A stretch of 64,000 nt of DNA from an uncultured Drancourtella sp. (lineage in GTDB: Bacteria > Bacillota > Clostridia > Lachnospirales > Lachnospiraceae), in contig CALFLL010000063.1 of assembly GCA_937880845.1 (NCBI GenBank), positions 16,269-80,268 on the forward strand. The letters are read 5' to 3'. This document shows, piece after piece, positions 19,484 to 28,433 of this stretch; the stretch's first letter is position 1, and the number at the start of each line of letters is the position of its first letter. The position numbers were made by a program, and so were the translations under genes. The notes beneath the pieces are model-generated. The model had not been told where the DNA came from. It searched no databases and saw only the letters and a program-made list of their open reading frames with translations.

Positions 19484-19517
19484 AAAAAAAGAAACCTGCA
19501 CTTTTTGTACAGGTTTC
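19484..19517 (-). terminator. Terminator between prdB and prdD
   Basis: GAAACCTG/CAGGTTTC with a small inner AC/GT stem and A5 loop, followed by seven T on the minus strand. A good intrinsic terminator inside the prd run; downstream, TATAAA at about 19436-19441 could be the -10 of a weak prdD promoter. Confidence 0.75.
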
Positions 19518-19535
19518 TCATATTTCTTGTTAAAA

Positions 19536-20261
19536 TTATACTTTTGCTACGTATTCGAACGGAAGCGGTACAACTTTTCCAGGAGTATCGATGGCAATCA
19601 GCTGTTCCAGTGTTGCTTTTACGATATCCCTCTGCATTTCAGGATTGTTTGGTTCTCCTGCATTTGCTCCCATAGGAACAAGCGGAGCTACCGCACGTGG
19701 AGTACCTGTCTGACGTACGACAGGCGGAAGAGCTGCAATAATAATTGTAGGAATTCCAGCTTCTTCAATCGCTCTCTGCACCAATACTGCAGAGCGGTGA
19801 CAAGTACCTCATCCGGCTGTGAGGATAACTGCATCTACATCCTCACTCTTGAATAATTCAGCGATTGCCGGTCCGGTTTCATGTTTGAATTTTTCCTGGT
19901 TTCCGCCGCCGCCCATGAATCCAACATGTACCGGAGCACAAGCTCTGATAAATCCTTCTGCTGCAAGTTCATGAATTCTGTCGATCGGGAACATACAGTT
20001 GATGTCTTTATTAACATCACCATTGTCATATCCACCATGTGAAACCATCAATTCGCTAGATGGTGTTGTGTTTTCAATCTTTCTCCATGTAAAATCTCCT
20101 GCAAGATTAAATCTTTCCTGAGATTTTTTATGAACACCTGCTGCTGTTGCAAGAGCGATAGACATATCTTTCAGCTCTTTTTTAACCGGAGTCCAAACAG
20201 CCGGAGGAGTAATCGGAACAAAGATTTCGGATTGCAATCCTTTAACTACTGTTAAACTCAT
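19536..20261 (-). CDS. prdB: D-proline reductase selenoprotein subunit PrdB
   Basis: 241 residues with selenocysteine at residue 151, encoded by the in-frame TGA at 19809-19811. Reading through gives VILTAG-Sec-GTCHRSAV, with Sec and Cys154 as a U-x-x-C redox pair. Both parts on either side of the TGA are in one frame and together give the family length. PrdB works with pyruvoyl PrdA: the selenolate attacks the alpha C-N bond of D-proline, giving 5-aminovalerate. A hairpin 12 bases after the TGA fits a bacterial SECIS. Start overlaps the upstream gene stop (TAATG). A standard gene caller would split this into two fragments. Confidence 0.97.
19770..19811 (-). promoter_or_regulatory. SECIS element of prdB with UGA codon
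   Basis: After the TGA there are 12 bases, then CGCTCTGCA (19788-19796), loop GTATTGG (19781-19787) and TGCAGAGAGCG (19770-19780). The loop starts with G-T, 22 bases from the UGA, inside the 16-37 base range reported for bacterial SECIS. SelB with GTP and Sec-tRNA should bind it. Confidence 0.85.
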
Positions 20262-20545
20262 TATTCTACCTCCTTATTATTTTCGCGCATCTCTTTCTGA
20301 CGGCGAGTATAAATATCCAGATTACTAACGTATTTCTCATTGATTTCCGGTCCGAGCTGCTCAATAAAACTCATGTTCCATGCAACTTCCTGACCTACTT
20401 TAATCGGATAATCAGTGATCAGCATTCGCATCGGTATTTTCAGATAACCGAGACGTCCTTTTAAATCGACACCTACACATCCGTCGTGAACCTCTACGAT
20501 AATGCCTTCCATTCTGATGATTTTATCTCCATATTTCAATTCCAT
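20261..20545 (-). CDS. Small conserved prd-operon protein of unknown function
   Basis: 94 residues: MELKYGDKIIRMEGIIVEVHDGCVGVDLKGRLGYLKIPMRMLITDYPIKVGQEV. It looks like a compact beta-rich fold with one cysteine, no signal peptide and a charged tail. It sits between prdA and prdB in one transcript and overlaps the prdB start by one base. A short family of this kind (CBO2463/CBO2479-like) accompanies proline and other reductase genes, from memory. A role in PrdA/PrdB assembly or maturation is plausible but untested. Confidence 0.7.
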   Translation of the reverse strand: MELKYGDKIIRMEGIIVEVHDGCVGVDLKGRLGYLKIPMRMLITDYPIKVGQEVAWNMSFIEQLGPEINEKYVSNLDIYTRRQKEMRENNKEVE

Positions 20546-20560
20546 ACGTCGTACCTTCTA

Positions 20561-22408
20561 CTAATCGTATTTTTCTTTTCTCTTCTGGCTCATCGGAAGT
20601 GACTGTTCGTTTTCTACAAGTTCAATTTTTTTGCCTGTAGCCTTTTCGATCATTTCGATGTTATTAGCCTTAACATTCGGATTCCATTTCTTTTCTGCCG
20701 GTTTCACTTCTTCACCAGCCATTGCAGCTTTCAGCATTGCAATCGCACGTACTGCTTCTTCTTTACATAATGTGTTGCATGCAAGAACTTCGTTTTCGAT
20801 ACCGGATTCAGATTTGTTGTTATCAACCATGTTTGTCATGTATGGGTTACCAACAACAAGTGCTCCCTGTACGGCACAGAAAGATAATCCAACTACCGGA
20901 ACACCTCTCTTACCAATCTGTTCATGATGGCTTGCAAAGTCAATATGGTTGTTTCCGAAACCTTCTGTTGTAATGAATGCACCGTCAACATCAAGTGCTT
21001 CGACAGTCTGACCTACACGTTTGGATACATAGAATTTTTCGGCATTAATCTGAGGGCTTCCTACGAAAAGAACACCGCAAAGATCTAATTCTTCATCGTG
21101 AAGTACTTCCAGTACAAGTGGTTCTCTCCAGTAATGTCTGGACATTTCCTTGGAAGCAGGTCCGATACATGTAAGTGCATGGATACATCCATCAAGCACT
21201 TCAAGCGGAGATGTCATAACCGGAACATTTCCTAAGTCAACGTTTGGTCTTGCTCCGAGAACTCCAACCGGTTCCATCGGAAGGATCAGGTTGTCATGCA
21301 TAGCTCCCTGTCCCATGATTTCTTTTACGATTACAACTTTCTTTTTGCCCGGATGTCTTAAATGTTCGAATTCTTCTGTATCTGTTACAAGAGAATCATC
21401 CACATCTTTTAATGCCTTACGGATTTCTTCTGTAATCATATCTGTTGCTGTATGAGCAGCCAGCGGGCCCGGACGTTCCATGTTTGTTCCTTCTTTGATG
21501 ATCACTTCTGTCTTAATGAAGATTTCACCCTTATCCGGAGCTCCCGGACGTCCCCACATGATGTTTTCATCAAGGTATCCTTCGGAAGAACCGAATTCCC
21601 CGATCTGTACTCCGTTTGCATCTGTTCCCGTTACCATCATGATAACACCGTCAAGAACACGTGTCACACCACTTCCGAGTTCGTCTTCACCTTCTTTTGT
21701 TGCAATCGGCTGTACGTCCATAATCGTGTTGGAATATGTGTGGTACATATCCGGTGTGATGATTTCGATTTTAAGGCTGTTTACCAGTTCCTGGCTTGCA
21801 GCTGCTTCTTCTTCGATTCCTTCGCGAATGTAAAGAGTTGTTCCTTCAATCTTTGTTTCCGGTCCTCTCTTTACTTCTGTAATCTTGAAATGTTTTCTTG
21901 TAAGAGTTCCCATCACTCTTGCTTCCGGTTCAGCTGCTTCTGCTACCGGTGCTACTTCTGCTGCCGGTACGACTGCTGCTCCGTTACCATTTCCAAATAC
22001 TCCTACCGGGATTTCAAGATCAATATCTTTTCCTTCACCGATATGGATTCTCATAACCTGACCTGCTGTCGGTACTGCAGCTACCGGTGTTGCCTGTGCC
22101 GCTTCCGCCTTTGCCGGTTCTTCCTTCACTTCTTCAGCCGGTTCCTCCACAGATACTTCTTTATAACCTTCTACTACATCTGCTGTAAGTGCTGTAAGTG
22201 AATCACATGTTTTTTTCAGTTTTGCACCAAGAACCTGTTCGATTGTAAGAACACCATCCAGGTTCAGTAAGCCTGAATCCACCAGATCATCAAAGATTGC
22301 CGGATCTTCAAGATTCGCAGCTTCGATTGTAATGCCTTCTTCTGCTCTGCAGCATAATACTGCCGGATCTTTTGCATGAGCTTTCGCTGTTTCAGCTGTA
22401 ATTGACAT
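20561..22408 (-). CDS. prdA: D-proline reductase proprotein PrdA
   Basis: 615 residues. In this family the chain cleaves itself before a cysteine, which becomes a pyruvoyl group that binds D-proline as a Schiff base. The site here is ALT-Cys414-IGPASKE (codon 21167-21169), giving pieces of 413 and 202 residues, which agree with the known 45 and 23 kDa subunits. Residues about 70-165 contain two Ala/Pro/Glu/Val-rich linkers around a short segment (MRIHIGEGKDIDLEIPVG), like a mobile-arm arrangement. Start ATG follows AAGGAGG. A 102-base spacer with a CGGC-GAAA-GCCG hairpin separates it from prdC. Confidence 0.96.
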   Translation of the reverse strand: MSITAETAKAHAKDPAVLCCRAEEGITIEAANLEDPAIFDDLVDSGLLNLDGVLTIEQVLGAKLKKTCDSLTALTADVVEGYKEVSVEEPAEEVKEEPAKAEAAQATPVAAVPTAGQVMRIHIGEGKDIDLEIPVGVFGNGNGAAVVPAAEVAPVAEAAEPEARVMGTLTRKHFKITEVKRGPETKIEGTTLYIREGIEEEAAASQELVNSLKIEIITPDMYHTYSNTIMDVQPIATKEGEDELGSGVTRVLDGVIMMVTGTDANGVQIGEFGSSEGYLDENIMWGRPGAPDKGEIFIKTEVIIKEGTNMERPGPLAAHTATDMITEEIRKALKDVDDSLVTDTEEFEHLRHPGKKKVVIVKEIMGQGAMHDNLILPMEPVGVLGARPNVDLGNVPVMTSPLEVLDGCIHALTCIGPASKEMSRHYWREPLVLEVLHDEELDLCGVLFVGSPQINAEKFYVSKRVGQTVEALDVDGAFITTEGFGNNHIDFASHHEQIGKRGVPVVGLSFCAVQGALVVGNPYMTNMVDNNKSESGIENEVLACNTLCKEEAVRAIAMLKAAMAGEEVKPAEKKWNPNVKANNIEMIEKATGKKIELVENEQSLPMSQKRKEKYD

Positions 22409-22510
22409 GTCTGTTTCCTCCTTGATTTACTCCATCGGCTTTCGCCGGTTATATATACAATCACAATGTCTTATGACACCTTGCGTGATGTACTAACTTT
22501 TTTGTTACAT

Positions 22511-23839
22511 TTATTTTCCTTCCGGAAGCTGTTCTACATGTTTGGACACTCTTAAATATCTGTATAACGGATGTCCGATTGTTCTCATCACATGATCTGT
22601 CTGATGGAATACTTTTAATTTCATCTTCGGTGCAGATCCCATAACAGTGTTGGAGCAGTCAGAACAGTTTCCAATAATAATGTATTCACATCCGTCTTTT
22701 TTAAACTGAATGTTGTTTTTAGCCTGTCCAGGACAGTTTCCCGGTCTTTCACATTTTAAAGGTGCTCCCGGTTTGTTTTCTACTGCCTGTTTACATCTTG
22801 CCACAGATGCGACAACTCCATTCATTTTCTCACAAATATCTCTCATACGTGCTTCGCTTCCGCCGCACGCACAGACAAGCAGCCCTACCTTTGCTCCGTG
22901 CAGGTTCGGAAAATCAATCGTAACGATGATACCGCCCGTTGTCTTTGTAACAGGAGCATCTTCCGTTGTAGGATTTCCTGTGAATGGTCCTCCCATAATG
23001 ATCTCTCCGTATAATCCGTCAATGCCGCCTGCTTTTTCAATCATTTCACCGACACTTGTTCCGACAGGAACATCCATAAATACATGCGGTTCATTTCCCC
23101 CGTTGATCTTTCCGATAACAGTCATGTTCTTGGAGAAGCAAGGTTTTCTTTCTTCGATTGCTTCTGCTACTCTTGCGATCGTTTCTACATTGACAACAAC
23201 TGCATTTGCTGCTGATGGAAGTTGTGTTGTTTCCAACTCTATTCCGAGGCACTCTCTTACGACTGCTCTTTCTTCTCCCATCGGATAGATGTCCGGAAGG
23301 AGATGGATCGTCATGGCATCTTCTTCTTTTACAGCTTTTCTTAATGTTTCAACTGCTTTTTCATTTTTCTTTTTGATAGCAAAGATTGCTTTGTCAGCTC
23401 CCGCAATTTCCATGCAGTATTTTACTCCGCGAACAATCTTGTCCGCTTCTTCCTCGATCTGCTGGATGTTGTGACGAAGTCCCGGTTCACATTCTGCCGC
23501 ATTGATCAGGATATATCCATGATCCAGATGAGCATCCAGTTTGATTCCTGTCGGGAATCCTGCTCCGCCCATTCCGACAACACCCGCTTCTTTTACCATT
23601 TCAAGCGGTGTTCCTTCTGCGATCTTCTCATATTCTTCCGGCTGTTCTTCATCCGGTCTGATGATGATGCGGTCTTCTTTCACTTCTTCTACCACACCAT
23701 AGACACTGGAGAAAATGTTTGCTCCAAGGCCTGTCGGTTTCGCTACTAACGTACCTTTTTTTACCTTATCGCCTGCCTTCACAACCGCTTCACACGGTGC
23801 TCCGACATGCTGACGAAGTAAAAGTTGAATGTTTCCCAT
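22511..23839 (-). CDS. prdC: Proline reductase-associated electron transfer protein PrdC (RnfC-like)
   Basis: 442 residues. The N-terminus (LRQHVGAPCEAVVKAGDKVKKGTLVA) is the RnfC-type barrel-sandwich domain. VVGMGGAGFPTGIKLDA with INAAECEPGLRHN is the RnfC/NuoF-like nucleotide and flavin region, followed by an SLBB-like part. The end is cysteine-rich (VCACGGSEARM, CERPGNCPG, GNCSDCSNT). Thought to pass electrons from NADH to proline reductase. No in-frame UGA lies inside it, so it is not a selenoprotein here. AAAAGGAG lies nine bases before the ATG. Upstream, the frame stays open for 20 codons to a TAG; see findings. Confidence 0.92.
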   Translation of the reverse strand: MGNIQLLLRQHVGAPCEAVVKAGDKVKKGTLVAKPTGLGANIFSSVYGVVEEVKEDRIIIRPDEEQPEEYEKIAEGTPLEMVKEAGVVGMGGAGFPTGIKLDAHLDHGYILINAAECEPGLRHNIQQIEEEADKIVRGVKYCMEIAGADKAIFAIKKKNEKAVETLRKAVKEEDAMTIHLLPDIYPMGEERAVVRECLGIELETTQLPSAANAVVVNVETIARVAEAIEERKPCFSKNMTVIGKINGGNEPHVFMDVPVGTSVGEMIEKAGGIDGLYGEIIMGGPFTGNPTTEDAPVTKTTGGIIVTIDFPNLHGAKVGLLVCACGGSEARMRDICEKMNGVVASVARCKQAVENKPGAPLKCERPGNCPGQAKNNIQFKKDGCEYIIIGNCSDCSNTVMGSAPKMKLKVFHQTDHVMRTIGHPLYRYLRVSKHVEQLPEGK

Positions 23840-24065
23840 AACAACATACTCCTTTTCTATGCATTTTTTAATCAGAAGTGCGGCTTCTTTCCGCTCTTCC
23901 TATTTCATTGTTTCACAGCTATGTTTCTTTAATTCAGCCATAGAAATTCTCTATAAGTTAAAGATAACCTCGAATTGCTTCAAACTTATGATTTCATCTG
24001 AACTTAAAGTCTTCTTTTCACAATTCCAGGTTCCTAAAACATCTTTTAAACTTCTTTACTCTTTT

Positions 24066-24163
24066 TGGCGGAGGCATGTGGGAATCGAACCCACCCGGGA
24101 CGCTCCTAACGCCCCACACTGGTTTTGAAGACCAGGAAGCACACCAGTTACTCAACTACCTCC
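24066..24163 (-). tRNA. selC: tRNA-Sec (anticodon UCA)
   Basis: 98 bases with encoded CCA. Acceptor strands GGAGGTA/TGCCTCC, discriminator G. Anticodon arm CTGGT-CTTCAAA-ACCAG with anticodon TCA, a long variable arm GGGGCG/CGTCCC, and T arm GTGGG-TTCGATT-CCCAC. These are the hallmarks of selenocysteine tRNA. It lies 226 bases upstream of prdC in the same direction, so prdC may be partly transcribed from the tRNA promoter. Confidence 0.97.
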
Positions 24164-24183
24164 ATGTTCCTTACCGCAAAGAC

Positions 24184-24212
24184 AATTTAACACAATCTGC
24201 AGCAAATTTCAA
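24184..24212 (-). promoter_or_regulatory. Promoter of tRNA-Sec
   Basis: TTGAAA, 17 bases, TAAATT on the minus strand, about 20 bases before the tRNA 5' end. It may also feed prdC, since no terminator is visible between the tRNA and prdC. Confidence 0.7.
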
Positions 24213-24257
24213 CATAAATATTTTATTTTTAACAATTTTTATTCTAGCAAATAGTCA

Positions 24258-24286
24258 TTGACTTTTCAAGGCTTTTCCCTCATAAT
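24258..24286 (+). promoter_or_regulatory. Promoter of prdF
   Basis: TTGACT, 17 bases, CATAAT on the plus strand. Start near 24293 gives a leader of about 98 bases. The leader begins with a hairpin (24304-24334: CCCGA/TCGGG and inner TAGA/TCTA) followed by GTTTT, a possible attenuator. Confidence 0.65.
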
Positions 24287-24391
24287 TATAGCTATCTGTT
24301 GTACCCGATACTAGAATGTGGTCTATTTTTCGGGGTTTTACTTATTTATTTTTTGTATAAGTATTTGATATTTTTAAGGAGGATATGATCC

Positions 24392-25429
24392 ATGGAACTT
24401 CATCCAAAATTAAATCTCGACAAATTCGAGAAATCTTTTGTAGCCGTTGATACTCATACGGTTGGTGAATTTACGCGTATTGTTGTTTCCGGTTTCCCAA
24501 AACTGGAAGGAAATACAATGATCGAAAAGAAACATTTTCTTGCCGAACACTATGATTATTATCGTAAGGCTTTAATGTTTGAACCAAGGGGACACCACGA
24601 TATGTTCGGAGCCATCATCACAGATCCGATCAATCCGGAAGCTGACTTTGGTGTTATCTTTATGGATACAGGCGAATACCTGAATATGTGCGGACACGGA
24701 ACCATCGGTACGGTTACGGCAGTGATCGAAACAGGACTCAAGGAAGCTACAGAACCATTTACAGAAGTTGTTCTTGAAGCACCGGCCGGTCTGATTCGTA
24801 CAAAAGCCGAAGTAAAAGACGGCAAAGTTGTAAGTGTAACCTTGACAAACGTACCGGCTTTCCTTTACAAAAAAGATCTTAAGACGGTTGTAGACGGAAG
24901 AGAAATTACTTATGATATTTCTTTCGGCGGAAGTTTCTTCGCTCTGATCGATGCCGAACAGCCATCTATTGCGACATCTGTTGGTCCAAAAAGCGTTCCT
25001 TTCTTCCAGGATCTGGGAATGAAAGTGATTGAAAATGTAAATAGGGAAGTAAAAATCCAGCATCCGGAACTTGACATTACCTCTGTTGACCTTGCAGAAT
25101 TCTACTGTCACACCGATACTCCGGGATGTGACCGCAGAAATGTTGTAATCTTCGGTGATCATATGGCTGACCGTTCTCCTTGCGGAACAGGTACAAGTGC
25201 AAAACTTGCCACTCTTCACGCAAAAGGAGAAATCGGAGTCGGAGAACCATTCGTATACGAAAGCTTTATCGGCTCCAAATTCAAAGGTGTGATTTTAAAA
25301 GAAACAAAAGTTGCAGAATTTGACGCAGTAATTCCTCAGATTACCGGAAGTGCTTATGTAACAGGCCTTTCTACATATGTAATCGATCCTGATGATCCGT
25401 TAAAATATGGTTTTCAGGTAGGCTGCTAA
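24392..25429 (+). CDS. prdF: Proline racemase
   Basis: 345 residues. Interconverts L- and D-proline without cofactor, supplying the reductase with its substrate. The two catalytic cysteines are Cys100 in MCGHGTIG and Cys264 in RSPCGTGTSA. FVAVDTHTVGEFTRIV at the start is typical. AAGGAGG lies eight bases upstream of the ATG. It faces the prd genes divergently rather than sitting at their end, so it can be controlled apart from them. Hydroxyproline epimerase is the alternative, but linkage to prdA/prdB favours racemase. Confidence 0.94.
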   Translation: MELHPKLNLDKFEKSFVAVDTHTVGEFTRIVVSGFPKLEGNTMIEKKHFLAEHYDYYRKALMFEPRGHHDMFGAIITDPINPEADFGVIFMDTGEYLNMCGHGTIGTVTAVIETGLKEATEPFTEVVLEAPAGLIRTKAEVKDGKVVSVTLTNVPAFLYKKDLKTVVDGREITYDISFGGSFFALIDAEQPSIATSVGPKSVPFFQDLGMKVIENVNREVKIQHPELDITSVDLAEFYCHTDTPGCDRRNVVIFGDHMADRSPCGTGTSAKLATLHAKGEIGVGEPFVYESFIGSKFKGVILKETKVAEFDAVIPQITGSAYVTGLSTYVIDPDDPLKYGFQVGC

Positions 25430-25450
25430 TCATAGTGCCAACATCAAATC

Positions 25451-25485
25451 AGCGGGGACGGTAATATAGATACCTCCCCGCTTTT
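25451..25485 (+). terminator. Terminator of prdF
   Basis: AGCGGGG-ac-GGTA pairs with TACC-t-CCCCGCT around ATATAGA, followed by TTTTATG. Confidence 0.8.
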
Positions 25486-25499
25486 ATGATATCCGTCGT

Positions 25500-25528
25500 T
25501 ATAATATAACATGAGCCGTTATCGGCTC
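25500..25528 (+). promoter_or_regulatory. Promoter -10 and inverted-repeat operator before the TetR gene
   Basis: TATAAT at 25500-25505 is followed by the perfect inverted repeat GAGCCG-TTAT-CGGCTC at 25513-25528, which would lie at the transcription start. TetR proteins often bind such repeats in their own promoter. The -35 is not clear. Confidence 0.45.
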
Positions 25529-25564
25529 TCAACCATTCACTCAGACAACAGAAAGGTGATAGAT

Positions 25565-26152
25565 ATGCCACGAAAACGCTCCTCAACAAAAGACCGCATT
25601 ATAAAAGCGGCATGGACTCTTTTTTATAAAAAGGGCTACGATGACACTACCATCGCAGATATTATCGCCCTGTCTAAAACTTCAAAAGGAACCTTTTATC
25701 ATTATTTCAAAGGGAAAGAAGCTCTTTTAAATACGATTTCTGATTTATTTGACTCAAAATATGAAGAGCTTCTGTCACACTTAAATTCTTGCTTTACAGC
25801 ATACCAGACACTTCTTTATTTAAACAGAAAGCTTTTTGAAATGATAGAAAGCAGCATTGATGTAAAATTGATCGCATCATTGTATTCCTCTCAGCTTATC
25901 ACAAAAGACAGCCAGTCTCTCCTTGACCAGGAACGTGTCTATTTTGTCTGTCTTTCCGATATCATCGGAAAAGGGATTGAATCCGGTGAGTTTTATTCCG
26001 GTTCTTCTACGGAAGAACTTGTCAAGATATATGCCATGTATGAACGTGCCATTATCTATGACTGGGCTTTATGTAAAGGAAAATATTCTTTGTCTGAATA
26101 CAGTGCCCGTCTTCTTCCTCATGTCCTTGACACCTTTGTATCCGGAATCTAA
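25565..26152 (+). CDS. TetR family transcriptional regulator
   Basis: 195 residues starting MPRKRSSTKDRIIKAAWTLFYKKGYDDTTIADIIALSKTSKGTFYHYF, a standard TetR helix-turn-helix. The ATG at 25565 has AAAGGTGAT upstream; an earlier in-frame ATG at 25511 has no ribosome site. The C-terminal ligand domain is not recognisable. It is the only regulator next to prdF and the prd genes, and the sigma54 activator PrdR is absent from the window, so it could be the local controller. Confidence 0.9.
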   Translation: MPRKRSSTKDRIIKAAWTLFYKKGYDDTTIADIIALSKTSKGTFYHYFKGKEALLNTISDLFDSKYEELLSHLNSCFTAYQTLLYLNRKLFEMIESSIDVKLIASLYSSQLITKDSQSLLDQERVYFVCLSDIIGKGIESGEFYSGSSTEELVKIYAMYERAIIYDWALCKGKYSLSEYSARLLPHVLDTFVSGI

Positions 26153-26206
26153 AAAGGCAATGCCTTTTCACACATCTTCGTGTGATTGGCATTGCCTTTC
26201 TTTTTC
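26151..26206. terminator. Bidirectional terminator between the TetR gene and hppA
   Basis: AAAGGCAATGCC pairs with GGCATTGCCTTT, with an inner CACAC/GTGTG hairpin. It is T-rich on both strands (CTTTTTCC on plus, TTTTTAG on minus). Confidence 0.85.
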
Positions 26207-26219
26207 CTTATGTTTTCTA

Positions 26220-28202
26220 TTACAGAAGTCCGCCGACAGATAAGAACAGCGGTGCAAATACAAGTGACACGATTGTCATAAGCTTGATAAGGATGTTGAT
26301 AGATGGTCCGGATGTATCTTTGAACGGATCTCCTACCGTATCCCCGACTACTGCAGCTTTATGAGCTTCGCTTCCTTTTCCGCCATGATGTCCGTCTTCG
26401 ATGTACTTCTTTGCATTATCCCATGCTCCACCGGCATTGGACATGAAGATTGCCATCAGAACACCTGTTACAAGTGCTCCTGCAAGAAGTCCGCCAAGTG
26501 CGTTTGGTCCAAGTACAACACCAACAATGATCGGTGCTGCCACAGCCATGATACCAGGTACAAGCATTTCTTTTAATGCTGCTGTTGTAGAAATAGCAAC
26601 ACAAGACTTGTAATCCGGTTTTTCTGTTCCTTTCATGATTCCAGGCATTGTCTTGAACTGTCTTCTTACTTCTTCAATCATCTGATATGCAGCTTTGGAT
26701 ACACTCTGCATTGTCATAGATGAGAAAAGGAACGGAAGCATACCACCGATGAACAATCCGATGATTACACGGTTGTCAAGAATATCAATCGATTCCAGTT
26801 TTACTGCTTCTGCATAGGATACAAACAGAGCCAGAGCTGTAAGAGCTGCAGATCCGATTGCGAATCCTTTACCGATCGCTGCTGTTGTATTTCCAACTGC
26901 ATCCAGTTTATCCGTAATCTTACGAACAGAAGCATCAAGTCCTGACATTTCTGCAATACCACCCGCATTGTCCGCAATCGGTCCGTAAGCATCAACCGCA
27001 ACAGTGATCGCTGTTGTAGAAAGCATACCTACCGCAGCAAGTGCGATACCGTAAAGTCCGCAGAACTGATATGCTGCAAAAATACCAACACAGATCAGAA
27101 GAATCGGTGCCGCTGTTGACTTCATACCTACTGCAATACCGCTGATGATCGTAGTAGCCGCACCTGTTTCAGACTGTTCTCCGATTTCTTTTACGGATTT
27201 GTAATCGCCTGATGTATATACTTCTGTGATGATACCGATTAGAAGTCCTACTACAAGACCGGAAACAATAGCGATTGCTGCATTGAAGTTTCCGAAGAAC
27301 TGGTTGCTCAGTACAAAAGAAACGATAACAACAAGGATACTTGCTACATAAGTTCCCATTTTCAGGGCTTTATGCGGATTGGCGTTTTCATCGCCTTTTA
27401 CAAAGAATGTTCCCAAAATGGACGCAATCAGTCCAAGTCCTGCAATAAGAAGCGGGAATACCGCACCTTCTACTTTAAAGTAAACAATTCCAAGAGTAAG
27501 GGCAGAAATAAGAGCACCTACATATGATTCAAAAAGGTCAGCCCCCATACCGGCCACGTCACCTACGTTATCACCTACATTGTCAGCGATAACAGCCGGG
27601 TTTCTCGGATCATCTTCCGGGATACCTGCTTCTACTTTACCAACAAGGTCAGCTCCAACGTCAGCGGCTTTTGTGTAGATACCACCACCAACACGGGCGA
27701 ACAGTGCGATAGAAGATGCACCAAGGCTAAAACCTGAAAGCACTTCTACGTTGCCTGTAACAATATAAATAACACTTACTCCAAGGACTCCCAGTCCCGC
27801 TACGCACATTCCCATAACCGCTCCACCGGAAAAAGCAATGGAAAGTGCCTTATTCATACCTGATTTCATAGCAGCATTTGCAGTTCTTACATTTGCTTTT
27901 GTAGCAACCTGCATTCCACAGTAACCTGCAAGTGTGGAGAATACAGCTCCTACAACAAAACATACTGCCGTAATCCAGTTCCCGATACCGAATCCGATCA
28001 GGACAAACAGCACGACTACAAAGATTACAAGGATTTTGTATTCGGCTGTCAGGAATGCCTTAGCACCATCGCTGATCGCGCCGGCAATTTCTTTCATCCG
28101 TTCTGTACCGATTTCCTGACGGGAAACCTTTGCTGCAAGAAATACCGCAAACAAAAGTGTAACAACCGCAAAAACCGGTACGATCATTAATAATGTTTTC
28201 AA
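26220..28202 (-). CDS. hppA: Membrane-bound pyrophosphatase, K+-dependent type (H+ or Na+ pump)
   Basis: 660 residues with about 16 membrane segments. The substrate motifs are intact: [44 protein letters not shown], and [17 protein letters not shown] at the end. The [10 protein letters not shown] motif carries Ala where K+-independent enzymes have Lys, so the K+-dependent class. Couples PPi hydrolysis to ion export. Start is TTG at 28202, eight bases after GGAGGAG. Ion specificity (H+ or Na+) cannot be read safely. Own terminators on both sides make it a single-gene unit. Confidence 0.93.
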   Translation of the reverse strand: MKTLLMIVPVFAVVTLLFAVFLAAKVSRQEIGTERMKEIAGAISDGAKAFLTAEYKILVIFVVVLFVLIGFGIGNWITAVCFVVGAVFSTLAGYCGMQVATKANVRTANAAMKSGMNKALSIAFSGGAVMGMCVAGLGVLGVSVIYIVTGNVEVLSGFSLGASSIALFARVGGGIYTKAADVGADLVGKVEAGIPEDDPRNPAVIADNVGDNVGDVAGMGADLFESYVGALISALTLGIVYFKVEGAVFPLLIAGLGLIASILGTFFVKGDENANPHKALKMGTYVASILVVIVSFVLSNQFFGNFNAAIAIVSGLVVGLLIGIITEVYTSGDYKSVKEIGEQSETGAATTIISGIAVGMKSTAAPILLICVGIFAAYQFCGLYGIALAAVGMLSTTAITVAVDAYGPIADNAGGIAEMSGLDASVRKITDKLDAVGNTTAAIGKGFAIGSAALTALALFVSYAEAVKLESIDILDNRVIIGLFIGGMLPFLFSSMTMQSVSKAAYQMIEEVRRQFKTMPGIMKGTEKPDYKSCVAISTTAALKEMLVPGIMAVAAPIIVGVVLGPNALGGLLAGALVTGVLMAIFMSNAGGAWDNAKKYIEDGHHGGKGSEAHKAAVVGDTVGDPFKDTSGPSINILIKLMTIVSLVFAPLFLSVGGLL

Positions 28203-28371
28203 ATTATCTCCTCCTTCATTCACATAGGATTCTATTTTAACATAATCTTAACATAAATTTCTAGTGATATTTTCTTTTTTCACCACTTCTCCAAAATGCA
28301 CCAATATATATGTATAATTTTTTGCTGTTTTTGGGCATTTTTGACTATTTTTTGCACCTCAACACAGCAAT

Positions 28372-28430
28372 AAAAAAGGCCATTCGCCGAAAACAGGATT
28401 TTAACCTTCTTTTTCTGTGAATGGTCCTTT
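28372..28430 (-). terminator. Terminator of the selenium gene run
   Basis: AAAGG-a-CCATTC pairs with GAATGG-c-CTTT, followed by six T on the minus strand, just after the DUF3343 stop. The 28224-28371 stretch before hppA is AT-rich with a TTATGTTAA direct repeat; I see no confident promoter. Confidence 0.75.
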
Positions 28431-28433
28431 CCG

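Noticed and set aside
19536..20261. prdB read as two genes or a pseudogene broken by TGA
   Set aside because: Both halves are in one frame, the join gives the family length and the Sec motif, a SECIS hairpin follows, and full Sec machinery is nearby.
21452..22201. 249-codon open frame on the plus strand opposite prdA
   Set aside because: Composition is Cys/Phe/Arg-rich nonsense typical of antisense to a coding strand; no ribosome site; prdA is certain.
22409..22510. Separate promoter for prdA
   Set aside because: Only an AT-rich TATATATAA stretch and a GAAA hairpin are present; no -35 at proper spacing and no sigma54 site.
24076..24261. Small open frame on the plus strand overlapping tRNA-Sec
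   Set aside because: The sequence is fully explained by the tRNA and its promoter on the other strand.
25511..25564. Longer start for the TetR protein
   Set aside because: The extra 18 residues cover the inverted repeat and have no ribosome site; the ATG at 25565 has one.
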